From NCBI GenBank assembly GCA_963791085.1, contig CAWBQG010000001.1, positions 2,728,001 to 2,792,000 of the forward strand: a stretch of 64,000 bases of DNA, written 5' to 3'. Each line of letters starts with the position of its first letter. Position 1 is the first letter of the stretch. Origin of the DNA: Acidiflorens sp963791085 (GTDB taxonomy: Bacteria > Acidobacteriota > Terriglobia > Terriglobales > Acidobacteriaceae). This document shows, piece after piece, positions 9,385 to 18,089 of this stretch. The translations under genes and the position numbers were made by a program. Below the pieces are notes generated by a model. That model searched no databases and was not told the DNA's origin. It saw only the letters and a list, made by a program, of their open reading frames with translations.

Positions 9385-11037
9385 ATGGCAACGACCGGCA
9401 TATTACGAGCGCGGCGCAGCGTGGCCCAGCTCCATGCCACGGCCAGCGTGGAGCGTGAAATTCGCTCGTTTGACCCGGCCGGTGGGCGGAAATATCTTCG
9501 CGATTTCTACGAAGCCTACCGATCCTACGAAACCGTGCTTCACTCGGAACAGGTCCGTACCGCCATCGCGGAGACTGACATCGCCCTCATCGCGGACTAT
9601 CATGCGCTGCCGAGTTCGCAGCGATACCTGGCATCCGTGCTCCGCGATGCCGAAGTGCGCCAGCGGCCGCTCGTCGTGGGAGTGGAGACAATCTTCTCGC
9701 GCGACCAGCACATTGTGGATGAGTGGTGGCGTGGCGAAATCGACGAAGCCGAGCTTCGCCAGCGTATACGCTTTGACCTCGACTGGGGATATGACTGGGC
9801 TCCCTTCTACGAGTTGCTCTCGGCCGCGCGGGAACGCGCTGCAGGACTCTACGGCCTGGATTGCATGCCGCGCGAGGACCTGCGGAAGATTGGGGCACGC
9901 GACCGGCATGCCGCGGAAAAGATAGCGGAGATCCGCAGGCGGCATCCCGAGGCGTTGATACTTGTGCTCTTCGGCGAATCGCATCTCGCGCCGCGACACC
10001 TGCCCGTTCAGGTTCGCAGTTTGCTGCCCGAAGATCGCATGCTTACCGTGCTGCAGAATGTGGACGCTCTCTACTGGCGAGCGGCGGGCGAGAAACTCGA
10101 TCACGTGGGGGCAGTCCGGGTGGCAAGCGACGTTCTATGCGTTTTCAATGCGACGCCACTCGAAAAATACGAGCACTACCGCCTTTACCTGAACCACTGT
10201 GTTCGCGATGACAGTGGCGCTCCCGACCTGGGCCCCACGGTTTTCAATCTGGTGGACGGGCTAGTACGTTTTCTCGGCATCAATCTTTACTCCGTGCACA
10301 ACACGACTCAGCCACGGATGCTGGTGGATCTGATGCCGGAGGTTTACTCCCGCAATTCGGATGCGCTTTTGCGCCGTCTGCTCTCGCGCAAAGGGTTCTC
10401 GGCCGCGCAGCGCCGGTCCATCCTCCGACGGGTTCGGGAACGCGGCAGCGCGTATCTGGCGCCACTGAATGCCTTTTACATCCGCAAGTTTGAAATGATT
10501 CCGGCGACCGAGGATGCCGCTCGCTTTCTCCATCACGCTTGCCGCGGAGTGCCCGATCGCGTCAACGGCAAAGGCCGCGAACCCCGGGGGCCGGAGGATG
10601 CGTTCTTTGCCGCCACGCTCGAAAATGCCCTGGCTTGCTTCGGATCGCGCATCCTCTATCCGGCGCGTCCGGCGTTTCGCGATGCGGAATTGCAGCAGTT
10701 ATTCGAACTGACGCGCGAGGACCTGGAACAGCAGAGTTCCCTGCCCTACTCCGATGTGGCCGAAGTTCTTGACTTCCTCGCATGGCACCGGCAGGCAGGC
10801 GGCGGACAGCGGCAACGGCCTGCGAGCCCCGATTGGACCCGCGCGCTCGCCTTCACGGGGCGCAAGTTGGAATACGTGACCGAACGGCTTGGATGTCTAC
10901 TCGGCAACGACCTGTATGACGCCTATATAGAGGGCCGCATCGGCCCCGCCGCGCTGCGCCGTCTGTTCCTCGCTCATCTTGAAGAACCGGGCGCTGCCAG
11001 CCAGGTTTACGCTCACCTGAACGCACGACTGAAATAA
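9385..11037 (+). CDS. ChaN/Tiki-superfamily protein, 550 aa
   Basis: The first 250 residues belong to the ChaN-like haem-binding-uptake/Tiki superfamily: TDIALIADYHALPSSQ, PLVVGVETIFSRDQHIVDEWW, YGLDCMPREDLRKIGARDRHAAEKI and LVLFGESHLAPRHLP, with the paired acidic and histidine residues of that fold. The C-terminal 300 residues are not known to me and make this protein twice the size of E. coli ChaN. There is no signal peptide, unlike lipoprotein ChaN, so it is probably cytoplasmic. A large inverted repeat follows the stop codon. Function unknown; haem or metal binding is the family suggestion. Confidence 0.7.
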   Translation: MATTGILRARRSVAQLHATASVEREIRSFDPAGGRKYLRDFYEAYRSYETVLHSEQVRTAIAETDIALIADYHALPSSQRYLASVLRDAEVRQRPLVVGVETIFSRDQHIVDEWWRGEIDEAELRQRIRFDLDWGYDWAPFYELLSAARERAAGLYGLDCMPREDLRKIGARDRHAAEKIAEIRRRHPEALILVLFGESHLAPRHLPVQVRSLLPEDRMLTVLQNVDALYWRAAGEKLDHVGAVRVASDVLCVFNATPLEKYEHYRLYLNHCVRDDSGAPDLGPTVFNLVDGLVRFLGINLYSVHNTTQPRMLVDLMPEVYSRNSDALLRRLLSRKGFSAAQRRSILRRVRERGSAYLAPLNAFYIRKFEMIPATEDAARFLHHACRGVPDRVNGKGREPRGPEDAFFAATLENALACFGSRILYPARPAFRDAELQQLFELTREDLEQQSSLPYSDVAEVLDFLAWHRQAGGGQRQRPASPDWTRALAFTGRKLEYVTERLGCLLGNDLYDAYIEGRIGPAALRRLFLAHLEEPGAASQVYAHLNARLK

Positions 11038-11048
11038 GTTCAGCGGTC

Positions 11049-11117
11049 AGCTCCAAGCCCTCAGGTTTCAGCGCTCAGGAAAACCACGTTGAGGCTGAGA
11101 CCTGAGGGCTTAGAGCT
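11049..11117. repeat. Inverted repeat with 24-base arms
   Basis: Arms 11049-11072 and 11094-11117 are complementary at 21 of 24 positions around a 21-base loop, containing the words AAGCCCTCAGG and CCTGAGGGCTT. It lies between the ChaN-like and Rieske genes. The wording (CTCAGCTCTCAGC-like) recurs as shorter pieces at 29100, 36459, 54875 and 58425, so this is one member of a dispersed repeat family. It could also terminate transcription, although no T-run follows. Confidence 0.7.
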
Positions 11118-11144
11118 GAGAGCTTTGGTATCCTTCCTTCTTCC

Positions 11145-12260
11145 ATGCCCGACGACTCCCCATTGCAACAGCAAACTGCCGACGCGCTCATGCTGTTCGG
11201 CTTCTGGTACCGCGCGCTCGCGGGCGATAAAATCCGCCGCGACGAACTGCAAGCAACGACGCTGCTCGAACATCCGTTGGTCATTGGCCGCGACCGCCAC
11301 GGAAAACCGTTCGCCTTGAGAGATGCATGCCCGCATCGTGGCATGCCGCTTTCCTATGGCCATTTTGACGGCACCCAAGTCGAGTGTCCTTACCACGGCT
11401 GGAAATTCGACGCGCACTCGGGCCAGTGCACGCTGATTCCATCGCTTGTCGCCGAACAGCAGATCAAAGTCGAGCGCATTTATACCGGAAGCTACCCGTG
11501 CGAGGAGCGTGACGACTTCATCTGGGTGTTTATTCCCGATCTAGGCCCCGCCGGTGCGGGATTCACGAAAGCAGCTCCTGCGCCCACGCCCGCGCCTGGG
11601 GTTCCGAAATTCAGCGAGCGCTATAAGATCGCCTATCTCACAGCCGATCTTCCCTGCTCGGTTGACCACGGCATCATTGGGTTGATGGATCCTGCACATG
11701 GACCCTTTGTCCACCAGGCATGGTGGTGGCGTTCGCGGCATTCGATCCATGAGAAACAGAAGAATTTTGAGCCGATCCCCTATGGATTCCGCATGAGCGC
11801 ACACACGCCCAGCTCAAACAGCGCGCCCTACAAGCTTCTGCGGCTCTACGCTAAAACCGATTCCATAAGCACGACGATCGATTTCGTCCTCCCCAATCTT
11901 CGGTCGGAGATCATCCTGGCGGGAAAATACTGGTTCTCAAGTTTGACCACCGTCACGCCCATCACCCGCACCCAGTGCCGCATCGACGTGGTAGCGGCCT
12001 GGAACCTGTTTCCGTGGTTTCCCTTTGGGGCCGAGTTGCTGAAGTTTGTCTTCGCAAAATTTGTGGAACAGGACCGCCGCACGATGGAACTGCAGTCCGA
12101 GGGTCTGAAGCACAATCCACACCTGATGCTGATCGACGACGCCGACCGGCCCGCAAAATGGTATTTCGCGCTCAAGAGCGCAATGCTGGAGATGAAAAAA
12201 AGTGGCGGAGAGTTCCGCCATCCGATGAGCGGGCCGGTCACGCTAAGGTGGCGAAGCTGA
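11145..12260 (+). CDS. Rieske non-heme iron oxygenase, large-subunit type
   Basis: A 371-aa oxygenase. The Rieske cluster motif CPHRGMPLSYGHFDG...CPYHGW (C-x-H ... C-x2-H) is at residues 62-85 and binds [2Fe-2S]. The catalytic domain has DHGIIGLMDPAHGPFVH, which holds the usual Asp/His ligands of mononuclear iron. Arrangement resembles the phthalate-dioxygenase/VanA/PaO type, in which a separate reductase supplies electrons; none is encoded nearby. Likely hydroxylates or demethylates an aromatic or cyclic substrate. It is monocistronic by spacing. Confidence 0.85.
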   Translation: MPDDSPLQQQTADALMLFGFWYRALAGDKIRRDELQATTLLEHPLVIGRDRHGKPFALRDACPHRGMPLSYGHFDGTQVECPYHGWKFDAHSGQCTLIPSLVAEQQIKVERIYTGSYPCEERDDFIWVFIPDLGPAGAGFTKAAPAPTPAPGVPKFSERYKIAYLTADLPCSVDHGIIGLMDPAHGPFVHQAWWWRSRHSIHEKQKNFEPIPYGFRMSAHTPSSNSAPYKLLRLYAKTDSISTTIDFVLPNLRSEIILAGKYWFSSLTTVTPITRTQCRIDVVAAWNLFPWFPFGAELLKFVFAKFVEQDRRTMELQSEGLKHNPHLMLIDDADRPAKWYFALKSAMLEMKKSGGEFRHPMSGPVTLRWRS

Positions 12261-12310
12261 GAGAGTGTTCTGAGAACTGACGATGATTTCCGAGAACCGG
12301 GAACTAAGAA

Positions 12311-12676
12311 CTAGCCTTCTTCTGCCAGCCAGTCCAGCGCTTCTTCGCGCGTCTTGAAAGTCACAATATCGCGCTGGGAAAAACTGTGGAAGTTGTCCAG
12401 AAAGGCGTGTGGAACCTTCTCAGTCCCGACCCACGCGGTCTTTTTCACGAAGGGGCGGTCGAGCGTAAGCACTTCCTTGATCTTCATGGCGACGGCGTGA
12501 TCGACTTCAGCACCCTCATAGTCGGCAAGCGTGAGCACCGATTCGCGCGCATGCTGCGCCACGGTGATACGAACGTGCTCCAGCAAAAGATGCATCTGCA
12601 TGGCGGTTGCGTGCGAAAAGTCAAGCAGCAGAATCTGCTTGCCCTTGTGCTCGACGAAATGAATACGGTCGTCCAT
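12311..12676 (-). CDS. Small conserved-looking protein, unknown function
   Basis: A 121-aa protein, start taken at MDDRIHF because earlier residues read as non-coding. Composition and pattern (ILLLDFSHATAMQMHLLLEHVR ... ALDWLAEE) suggest an alpha/beta fold like SpoIIAA/STAS-type proteins, with the common ending FKTREEALDWLAEE. No catalytic residues visible. It lies 44 bases upstream of the alaS stop, convergent with the Rieske gene, and same strand as alaS, so it may be the last gene of an alaS operon. Confidence 0.6.
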   Translation of the reverse strand: MDDRIHFVEHKGKQILLLDFSHATAMQMHLLLEHVRITVAQHARESVLTLADYEGAEVDHAVAMKIKEVLTLDRPFVKKTAWVGTEKVPHAFLDNFHSFSQRDIVTFKTREEALDWLAEEG

Positions 12677-12720
12677 GGACGTCCTCACCCCACAGGGGAG
12701 ACAGAGTAACACAGAAAAAA

Positions 12721-15700
12721 CTACCCTAGCAGCGAGTCCACGACTCCATACACGTCGGCGAGAGCCGAATCGAGCGCGCCGGCATCTTTCCCGCCAGCTT
12801 CGGCCAGGTCAGGACGGCCTCCGCCCTTGCCGCCGACCTTCTCCGCCACTTTGCCGACGATCTTGCCAGCCTGCACGCGGCTTGTCAGATCCTTGGTGAC
12901 GCCGGCAATCAGCGAGACATTGCCGTCGGTCGCCGAGCCAATCACGACCACGCCCGAGCCCAGTTTATCGCGCAGTTGATCCACCAGCGTTCGCAGTTGC
13001 GCGCGCTCAAGATTGTCGGCCCGGTGTGCAAGAACTTTGACGCCGCGGACCTCTTTGATCTTGTCGCCGAGGTTGGCCGCGCTCGACGAAGCCGACTTCA
13101 TCCGGGCTTGATCGAGTTCGCGTGTCAGGCGCTTGATTTCGGCATCTTTCTTTTCGAGTTCGGCCTTCAGCGCATCAGCCGGAGAGAGTGTATCTTCCTC
13201 CGCGGAGGGTGTCCCATCCTTGCGCGTTTTCTGCGCAAGGGTGGGTGCCACGAATGCGGAAACTACACCTTCCAGTTCGTGATCCTTGCGGAAGTGACGC
13301 AGCGAGCCTTCTCCGGTAACAGCCTCAATTCGCCGCACGCCCGACGACACACTACCCTCTTTGAGAATCTTGATCAGGCCGATCTCGCCGGTGGCGAGTG
13401 TGTGAGTGCCACCACATAGTTCGGTCGAGAAATCTCCGATCTTGATGACGCGCACCTTGTCGCCATACTTTTCGCCAAACAGCGCCATCGCGTGATACTC
13501 GTTCACGGCCACGTCGATCGGCACATTCTCGACGATCTCGACTTTTTCGTTCCGCAGCACTTCCCTGTTGATGATGTCCTCAATGTCCTGCAATTCTTCC
13601 TCAGCGACTCCAGCAAAGTGCGAGAAATCAAACCGCAGATGGTTCGGCGCCACGAGCGACCCGGCCTGCTTCACATGCTTACCCAAAACCTCGCGCAGTC
13701 CCGCCTGAAGCAGATGCGTGGCCGTGTGATTGCGCATAGTGGCCGCGCGGAGTTCGGTATTAACGACGGCGTCAACCTTCTGCCCCACGCGGAGGGTGCC
13801 CCATCCAACGCGGTTTTCGTTGGGTGGGGATTTCATAACGACCTGGTGTGCGCGCACTCCCTGAATCGGGTAGTAGCATCCGGTCACATCGGCGACGACA
13901 GTGTTGTGATCGTCCGAGTAGAGCCATCCGCGGTCGCCGACCTGCCCACCGGACTCGGCGTAAAACGGTGTGTGGTCAAGAATGACCTCGCCGGATTCTC
14001 CGGCCTTGAGTTCCTGCGCGCCCTGGCCGCCCTTGATGATAGCCAACACTTCGCAGTTGTCTGAGCGCGTCTGACGGTAGCCTTCGAAGGTTGAGGTCGG
14101 CAACTTCTGATAAGCAGGATTGGCGGTTTGCTTGACGGCACCTTTCCAGGAAGCGCGGGCGCGGGTTCGCTGCTCTTCCATTGCGCTGTCAAAACCGCGC
14201 CTGTCGAGGACCAGACCTGCATCGCGGACGGCGTCTTCGATGAAGTCGGAGGGAAGGCCGTATGTGTCATAAAGCTTAAAGGCATCCGCGCCCGGTATGG
14301 TCGCAGGGGCGTTAAACGCGATGTGAAGTTGAGTTTCGAGTTCATCACGACTGCTTTGACTGAGGGCCGTTAGCTGAACCAACAAGAATTGAATCGCATC
14401 AGCATCTTTTGCAGGAAGGCTTGGTTCGGAACCTGTTACCGCACGGAAAATCTCATCTGCATAGACCTTGTTGCTTGCGTCTTGACGCCGCTCGCCGATA
14501 ACGCGCTGTAGAGCATGGTGGCGGCGAAGAACAATCGCGCTACTAATCAGTTCATCGAGTTTTTCGAGGCCGACTTCCATCGTATGATGAAATCTCCGCT
14601 CCTCCTCACTGACGACCCCGACCACCTGCCCGCTCACCGTCAGCTCCGGATAGGCATCCGCCATCATTTTTTGGACGGCTATGACCATTTCGGTCATGAC
14701 AACGGGGCGCTTCTGTCCGAGCAGCCACGCATGCCGCATGGCTCGACGCATGATTTTGCGGAGGACGTAGCCACGACCTTCATTTGACGGCACGACGCCG
14801 TCGGCAATAAGGAACGCCGTAGCGCGCGAGTGGTCGGCGATCACCCGCAACGAAGCAGCCGATTTCGTGTGTGCTTCCTTGTCGAGTTCCTTCTTGAGCG
14901 GAGCTCCCGTCAACTCCGCCGCCCGCTTGATCAGAGGCTTGAACAAATCAGTCTCATAATTCGAGATCACGCCCTGCAGCACGGCCGCGATTCGCTCCAA
15001 TCCCATGCCAGTGTCAATCGAGGGCTTCGGAAGGAACTTCGTGCCCCCAACCTGGCGGTCATACTGCATGAAAACCAGATTCCAAAGTTCGACATACCGC
15101 CCGCAGTCGCAGCCGAATGCACAATAGGTATGTCCTTGATCGGAGGCCGTCGGACCCATGTCGTAGTGAATCTCGCTGCATGGACCGCACGGCCCGGTAT
15201 CGCCCATCTGCCAGAAGTTGTCCTTCCTACATCCAGGGAAAATGCGCTCTTGGGGAACTCCTACACCGAGCCAATATTGTTCTGCCTCACGGTCGCGCTC
15301 AACGTCGAAACCTAATTCCAGAGAGGCACCTGCTTTGTCGGGGTCATCGAAAATGGTGACGTACAGCTTGTCCTTCGCAATCCCGAACCACGCGGGCGAG
15401 GTGATCAATTCCCAGGCATAGGCGATGGCGTCTTTCTTGAAGTAATCGCCAAAACTGAAATTGCCCAGCATCTCGAAAAACGTGTGATGGCGGTTGGTGA
15501 AGCCTACGTTTTCGAGATCGTTGTGCTTGCCGCCGGCGCGGACGCATTTCTGCGAGGTCGTTGCCCGGTTGTAGTCGCGTTTTTCAAGGCCGAGGAAGAC
15601 GTCCTTGAACTGGTTCATGCCGGCGTTGGTGAACAGAAGCGTCGGGTCGTTTGCCGGAACCAGAGACGACGAGTGCACCTCACGGTGCCCCTTCTCGATA

Positions 15701-15744
15701 AAGAAGTCCAGAAATCTGCGGCGGATTTGGGAGCCTGTGAGCAT
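12721..15744 (-). CDS. alaS: Alanyl-tRNA synthetase, enlarged by in-frame insertions
   Basis: Charges tRNA-Ala. The N-terminus (LTGSQIRRRFLDFFIEKGHREVHSSSLVP), GRGYVLRKIMRRAMRHAW, the editing-domain HTATHLLQAGLREVLG and CGGTH metal ligands are all present, as is the glycine-rich C-terminus (GGKGGGRPDLAEAGG). At 1007 aa it is about 120 residues longer than usual. Extra segments: an 80-residue block SSAIVLRRHHALQ...FNAPATIP before AFKLYDTYG, and two short ones encoded by palindromic repeats, SPPNENRVGWGT (DNA 13788-13830) and APTLAQKTRKDGTPSAEE (DNA 13201-13252). All lie between conserved domains, so function is probably kept. Confidence 0.97.
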   Translation of the reverse strand: MLTGSQIRRRFLDFFIEKGHREVHSSSLVPANDPTLLFTNAGMNQFKDVFLGLEKRDYNRATTSQKCVRAGGKHNDLENVGFTNRHHTFFEMLGNFSFGDYFKKDAIAYAWELITSPAWFGIAKDKLYVTIFDDPDKAGASLELGFDVERDREAEQYWLGVGVPQERIFPGCRKDNFWQMGDTGPCGPCSEIHYDMGPTASDQGHTYCAFGCDCGRYVELWNLVFMQYDRQVGGTKFLPKPSIDTGMGLERIAAVLQGVISNYETDLFKPLIKRAAELTGAPLKKELDKEAHTKSAASLRVIADHSRATAFLIADGVVPSNEGRGYVLRKIMRRAMRHAWLLGQKRPVVMTEMVIAVQKMMADAYPELTVSGQVVGVVSEEERRFHHTMEVGLEKLDELISSAIVLRRHHALQRVIGERRQDASNKVYADEIFRAVTGSEPSLPAKDADAIQFLLVQLTALSQSSRDELETQLHIAFNAPATIPGADAFKLYDTYGLPSDFIEDAVRDAGLVLDRRGFDSAMEEQRTRARASWKGAVKQTANPAYQKLPTSTFEGYRQTRSDNCEVLAIIKGGQGAQELKAGESGEVILDHTPFYAESGGQVGDRGWLYSDDHNTVVADVTGCYYPIQGVRAHQVVMKSPPNENRVGWGTLRVGQKVDAVVNTELRAATMRNHTATHLLQAGLREVLGKHVKQAGSLVAPNHLRFDFSHFAGVAEEELQDIEDIINREVLRNEKVEIVENVPIDVAVNEYHAMALFGEKYGDKVRVIKIGDFSTELCGGTHTLATGEIGLIKILKEGSVSSGVRRIEAVTGEGSLRHFRKDHELEGVVSAFVAPTLAQKTRKDGTPSAEEDTLSPADALKAELEKKDAEIKRLTRELDQARMKSASSSAANLGDKIKEVRGVKVLAHRADNLERAQLRTLVDQLRDKLGSGVVVIGSATDGNVSLIAGVTKDLTSRVQAGKIVGKVAEKVGGKGGGRPDLAEAGGKDAGALDSALADVYGVVDSLLG
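13201..13252. repeat. Palindromic element inside alaS, copy 1
   Basis: A hairpin with 13-base arms (CCCATCCTTGCGC and GCGCAAGGGTGGG, one G-T mismatch that still pairs in RNA) around a GTTTTCT-type loop, preceded by CGCGGAGGGTGT. It is translated in frame as part of alaS between the editing and C-terminal domains. Confidence 0.85.
13788..13830. repeat. Palindromic element inside alaS, copy 2
   Basis: Same family as 13201-13252: CGCGGAGGGTGCCCCATCC matches the other copy at 18 of 19 positions, followed by a hairpin with 12-base arms (CCCCATCCAACG/CGTTGGGTGGGG) and a GGTTTT loop. It is read in a different frame of the element than copy 1, yet keeps alaS open. Confidence 0.85.
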
Positions 15745-15951
15745 GGAAACCTAAATTCTAAATGATTATGGCGGAGGGCAGAGGTTAGAGGTCAGATTGC
15801 AAACGTCGCGGAGGCGCAGGGCCGGGCCTCTTACCATTGGGGGCAGGAGGAACACAGAGGAGCCCTTTGTCGTCCGGCACCGCGAGGGTCTGCAATTCGC
15901 GCCAGGAATGCAGTTCCCTCGCGTGCTCGAGATGACAATTATTTCGTGGCT

Positions 15952-16407
15952 CTACTTCGCTACGTCTTCAGTCTTTTCGGCGCCCTTCTTGATGCCGTGG
16001 CCGACAGCTTTGGTGCCTTTCTTGACGCCGTGGCCGGTATCTTTGGCGGCCGTCTTGGTCGCGTCGCCGGTCTTGTCGGCGGCCTTTTCGGTTGCCTTGC
16101 CGGTGTCTTTCGCGGCAGTCTTGGTGGCGTCCGCGGTTTTATCCGCGGCCTTTTCCGTTGCCTTGCCCGTGTCTTTCGCGGCAGTCTTGGTGCCTTTGCC
16201 GGTGTCCTTCGCCGCTTTTTCTGTGGCGTCGCCGGTCTTTACAGCGGCTTTCTTGGTGGCATGCCCTGTGTCTTTTGCGGCTTTGTCGGTTGCTTTGCCA
16301 GTGTCATCGGCGGCCTTCTTTACGTCGGTTCCGACCTGCGCATAAGCAAACGAAGCCAAGGCCAGCAGCGCCGTGGCAGTCATCATCATTAGCGAGAATT
16401 TCTTCAT
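15952..16407 (-). CDS. Exported alanine/lysine repeat protein
   Basis: A 151-aa protein with a signal peptide (MKKFSLMMMTATALLALASFAYA) and a mature part built of about ten copies of an 11-13 residue unit, consensus KDTGKATEKAADKT. Such units form long amphipathic helices as in LEA-like and YtxH/CsbD-like stress proteins; the biased composition (Ala, Lys, Thr, Asp) fits a soluble extended helix. Start at 16407 rather than 16437 because GGAGG lies 6 bases upstream and it begins the signal peptide. Likely periplasmic, possibly a desiccation or stress protectant; this is inference. Confidence 0.75.
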   Translation of the reverse strand: MKKFSLMMMTATALLALASFAYAQVGTDVKKAADDTGKATDKAAKDTGHATKKAAVKTGDATEKAAKDTGKGTKTAAKDTGKATEKAADKTADATKTAAKDTGKATEKAADKTGDATKTAAKDTGHGVKKGTKAVGHGIKKGAEKTEDVAK

Positions 16408-16518
16408 GTTTCCTCCAAGAGAGATTACAAACTTCATTGTCTCTGAGTTCTATCAAAAATTCCAACGTGTTGGCAGCTACTCGCCGTTATAGCGCTAAAG
16501 CACACAGAACTCGATAAC

Positions 16519-17079
16519 TCAATCGGAACTCCCCGAAGTCCTGTCTTCGCACGCTTCTTCTTCCAGGCCGCTCAGAGTCTCGTCATCCACATTCCATTTT
16601 TTCAGGATCGTGAAGATGGTTTTGGATCTGAAACCGGCGCGCATGAGGTTGCGGAAAATACGCGCCGTCTGCTTCTGGTCTTTGGGCTTCTGCAGGCGTT
16701 TGCGCCGCAGATAGGCGCGCGCCTGGTCTTCTTCCTTCACGTCGTCATAGACCGAGGCGACGGCTTTCTCGATGACGTCGCCGTGCACACCTTTCGCTTT
16801 CAGGTCGGTCACGATGCGCATGCGGCCAAATTTTTCGGTGTCCCGCCGATATGAGGAATAAGCTGCCGCGTAACGCGCATCGTTCAGATATCCCTGGTCC
16901 TTGAGACGAACGATGATCAGTTCGACCAGCGTCTTGCCGAATTCCGTGTCGGCTTCCACGCGGTTGCGCAGCAAGCGCTTCAGCTCCGCGACCGACCGGC
17001 TGCGGCGAGCGAGAGCGCCGACCGCATAATCGTAGAGCTCAGCTTCAGTGAAAAGCTTTCTGGGACGCGCAAACGCCAT
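16519..17079 (-). CDS. recX: RecX regulatory protein
   Basis: A 186-aa member of the RecX family, which caps RecA filaments. Three helical repeats are visible: AELYDYAVGALARRSRSVAELKRLL, VRLKDQGYLNDARYAAAYSSYRR and LKAKGVHGDVIEKAVASVYDDVKEEDQARAYLRRK, in the normal order. Length matches the family. It is not next to recA here. Gene is solitary, with recombinational repair as its expected role. Confidence 0.9.
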   Translation of the reverse strand: MAFARPRKLFTEAELYDYAVGALARRSRSVAELKRLLRNRVEADTEFGKTLVELIIVRLKDQGYLNDARYAAAYSSYRRDTEKFGRMRIVTDLKAKGVHGDVIEKAVASVYDDVKEEDQARAYLRRKRLQKPKDQKQTARIFRNLMRAGFRSKTIFTILKKWNVDDETLSGLEEEACEDRTSGSSD

Positions 17080-17207
17080 GAGTACACAATAGCGCTGTGC
17101 GGCAGCGATTGTCAGCGGCAGGCGGCTACGTCACCGGCTGCGTCGATCGACGTGGCGCTAACGAAGCTTGGGACCCGCGACCTTTGCCTTCAAGCGTCGC
17201 CTGCCCC

Positions 17208-17780
17208 TTATTTTGACGGCGGTTGCGCGGGAGGAGTTATCGCCGGCGGAACCGCGGGCGCTGGCGCTACTGGCGCGGGCTGCGCCACCAGTGCGGTCTT
17301 GACCGAAGGCGGTAGCTTATCGGCATTCGCCAGCAGCAGCGCTACTTGCCACATCTGAGTCTCATTGAGTGACTTGCTGAAACCCGGCATGCCGGTCAGG
17401 CGAAAACCGTTGAAAATCTTCCAGTAGCTTTCGCCGGGTTCATCGTCGGTGACGCCCTTACCCTGAAAAAGCTGCGGCGGGTGCGGATACATTCCCGTCG
17501 CGATGGCTGTTTTCGGCGCAAGCGGCAGCCCGTGGCAAACCGCGCAATGCTGTTTGTAGAGTTCGGCCCCCGCCAGGTAATTTGCTTCCGTCGCCTGGAT
17601 GGGCACGTTCTTCGGCATGTCTCTGTCTATCCGCGCATGCTGCGCCTTCCGCGCCAAAAAAGTTTCGAATGGCATATCCGGGTCGGTTGTTGCCACCGGT
17701 GCGCTGCCGCCCGTGAGGTAGAAGTAAACGAGCAACGGGACCAGAATGATTCCCACGACTAATCCAGCAATGAATTTCAA
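17208..17780 (-). CDS. Membrane-anchored c-type cytochrome
   Basis: A 190-aa protein with an uncleaved or cleaved N-terminal hydrophobic helix (FIAGLVVGIILVPLLVYFYLTGG) and one heme-c site, CAVCHG, at about residue 80. A methionine in GMPGF about 50 residues later (LTGMPGFSKSLNETQMW) is the likely sixth heme ligand. The C-terminus is Pro/Ala-rich and disordered. It should carry electrons in the periplasm; partner unknown. The cytochrome c maturation genes of this window (33-36 kb) would be needed to make it. Confidence 0.85.
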   Translation of the reverse strand: MKFIAGLVVGIILVPLLVYFYLTGGSAPVATTDPDMPFETFLARKAQHARIDRDMPKNVPIQATEANYLAGAELYKQHCAVCHGLPLAPKTAIATGMYPHPPQLFQGKGVTDDEPGESYWKIFNGFRLTGMPGFSKSLNETQMWQVALLLANADKLPPSVKTALVAQPAPVAPAPAVPPAITPPAQPPSK

Positions 17781-17823
17781 ATGTTTAGCCTGCCTTTCCG
17801 GGGATGGACTACTTTAGCATCCC

Positions 17824-17946
17824 GGGGGTGATAGCCTGGCAGGATCCTCCTCTGGAACCAAGCGTTCCTACCCTAAGCTGGGGACCTGCATCCAAAGGAG
17901 GAACACGCGGTCGCTTGAGCCCGGCAGGTACTCCAGGTTCACGCCC
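17824..17946. ncRNA. Candidate structured RNA, possibly 6S-like
   Basis: In the 309-base gap between divergent genes the sequence folds as a rod. Closing stem: GGGG.GTGA..CCTGG (17824-17839) pairs with CCAGG..TCAC.CCCC (17932-17946). Inside a large bubble, TCCTCCT (about 17845) pairs with AGGAGGA (about 17896), and the tip contains GC..TCC..CCC against GGG..CC..GC. Closing stem, open centre and irregular terminal hairpin are the architecture of 6S RNA, but I do not recognise the primary sequence and cannot fix the strand. An antisense or attenuator role is also possible. Confidence 0.35.
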
Positions 17947-17993
17947 CGCCGTTTGGGCGACTGCTTGGGCGGCTGCGGCAGTTTTACAAACTG

Positions 17994-18022
17994 TTGACAG
18001 GCTTCTCGCGTACAGATAACTT
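17994..18022 (+). promoter_or_regulatory. Possible sigma-70 promoter for the polyketide synthase gene
   Basis: A perfect TTGACA -35 hexamer (about 17994) is followed after 17 bases by TAACTT, a weak -10 match. It lies 70-95 bases before the type III polyketide synthase start. Confidence 0.35.
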
Positions 18023-18089
18023 ACGCTTCTCCGGAACTCCGCGGACCCTTCCGCCTCATGGGGCCGCAGACGAGGACTCGACTCTATTC

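Noticed and set aside
15946..16392. Plus-strand frames with Val/Ala/Phe repeats
   Set aside because: They are the complement of the KDTGKATEKA repeats; the minus strand has the RBS and signal peptide.
17824..17946. Signal recognition particle RNA or RNase P RNA
   Set aside because: No GGAAGGAAGCA-type SRP tip and no RNase P core words; length also wrong for RNase P.
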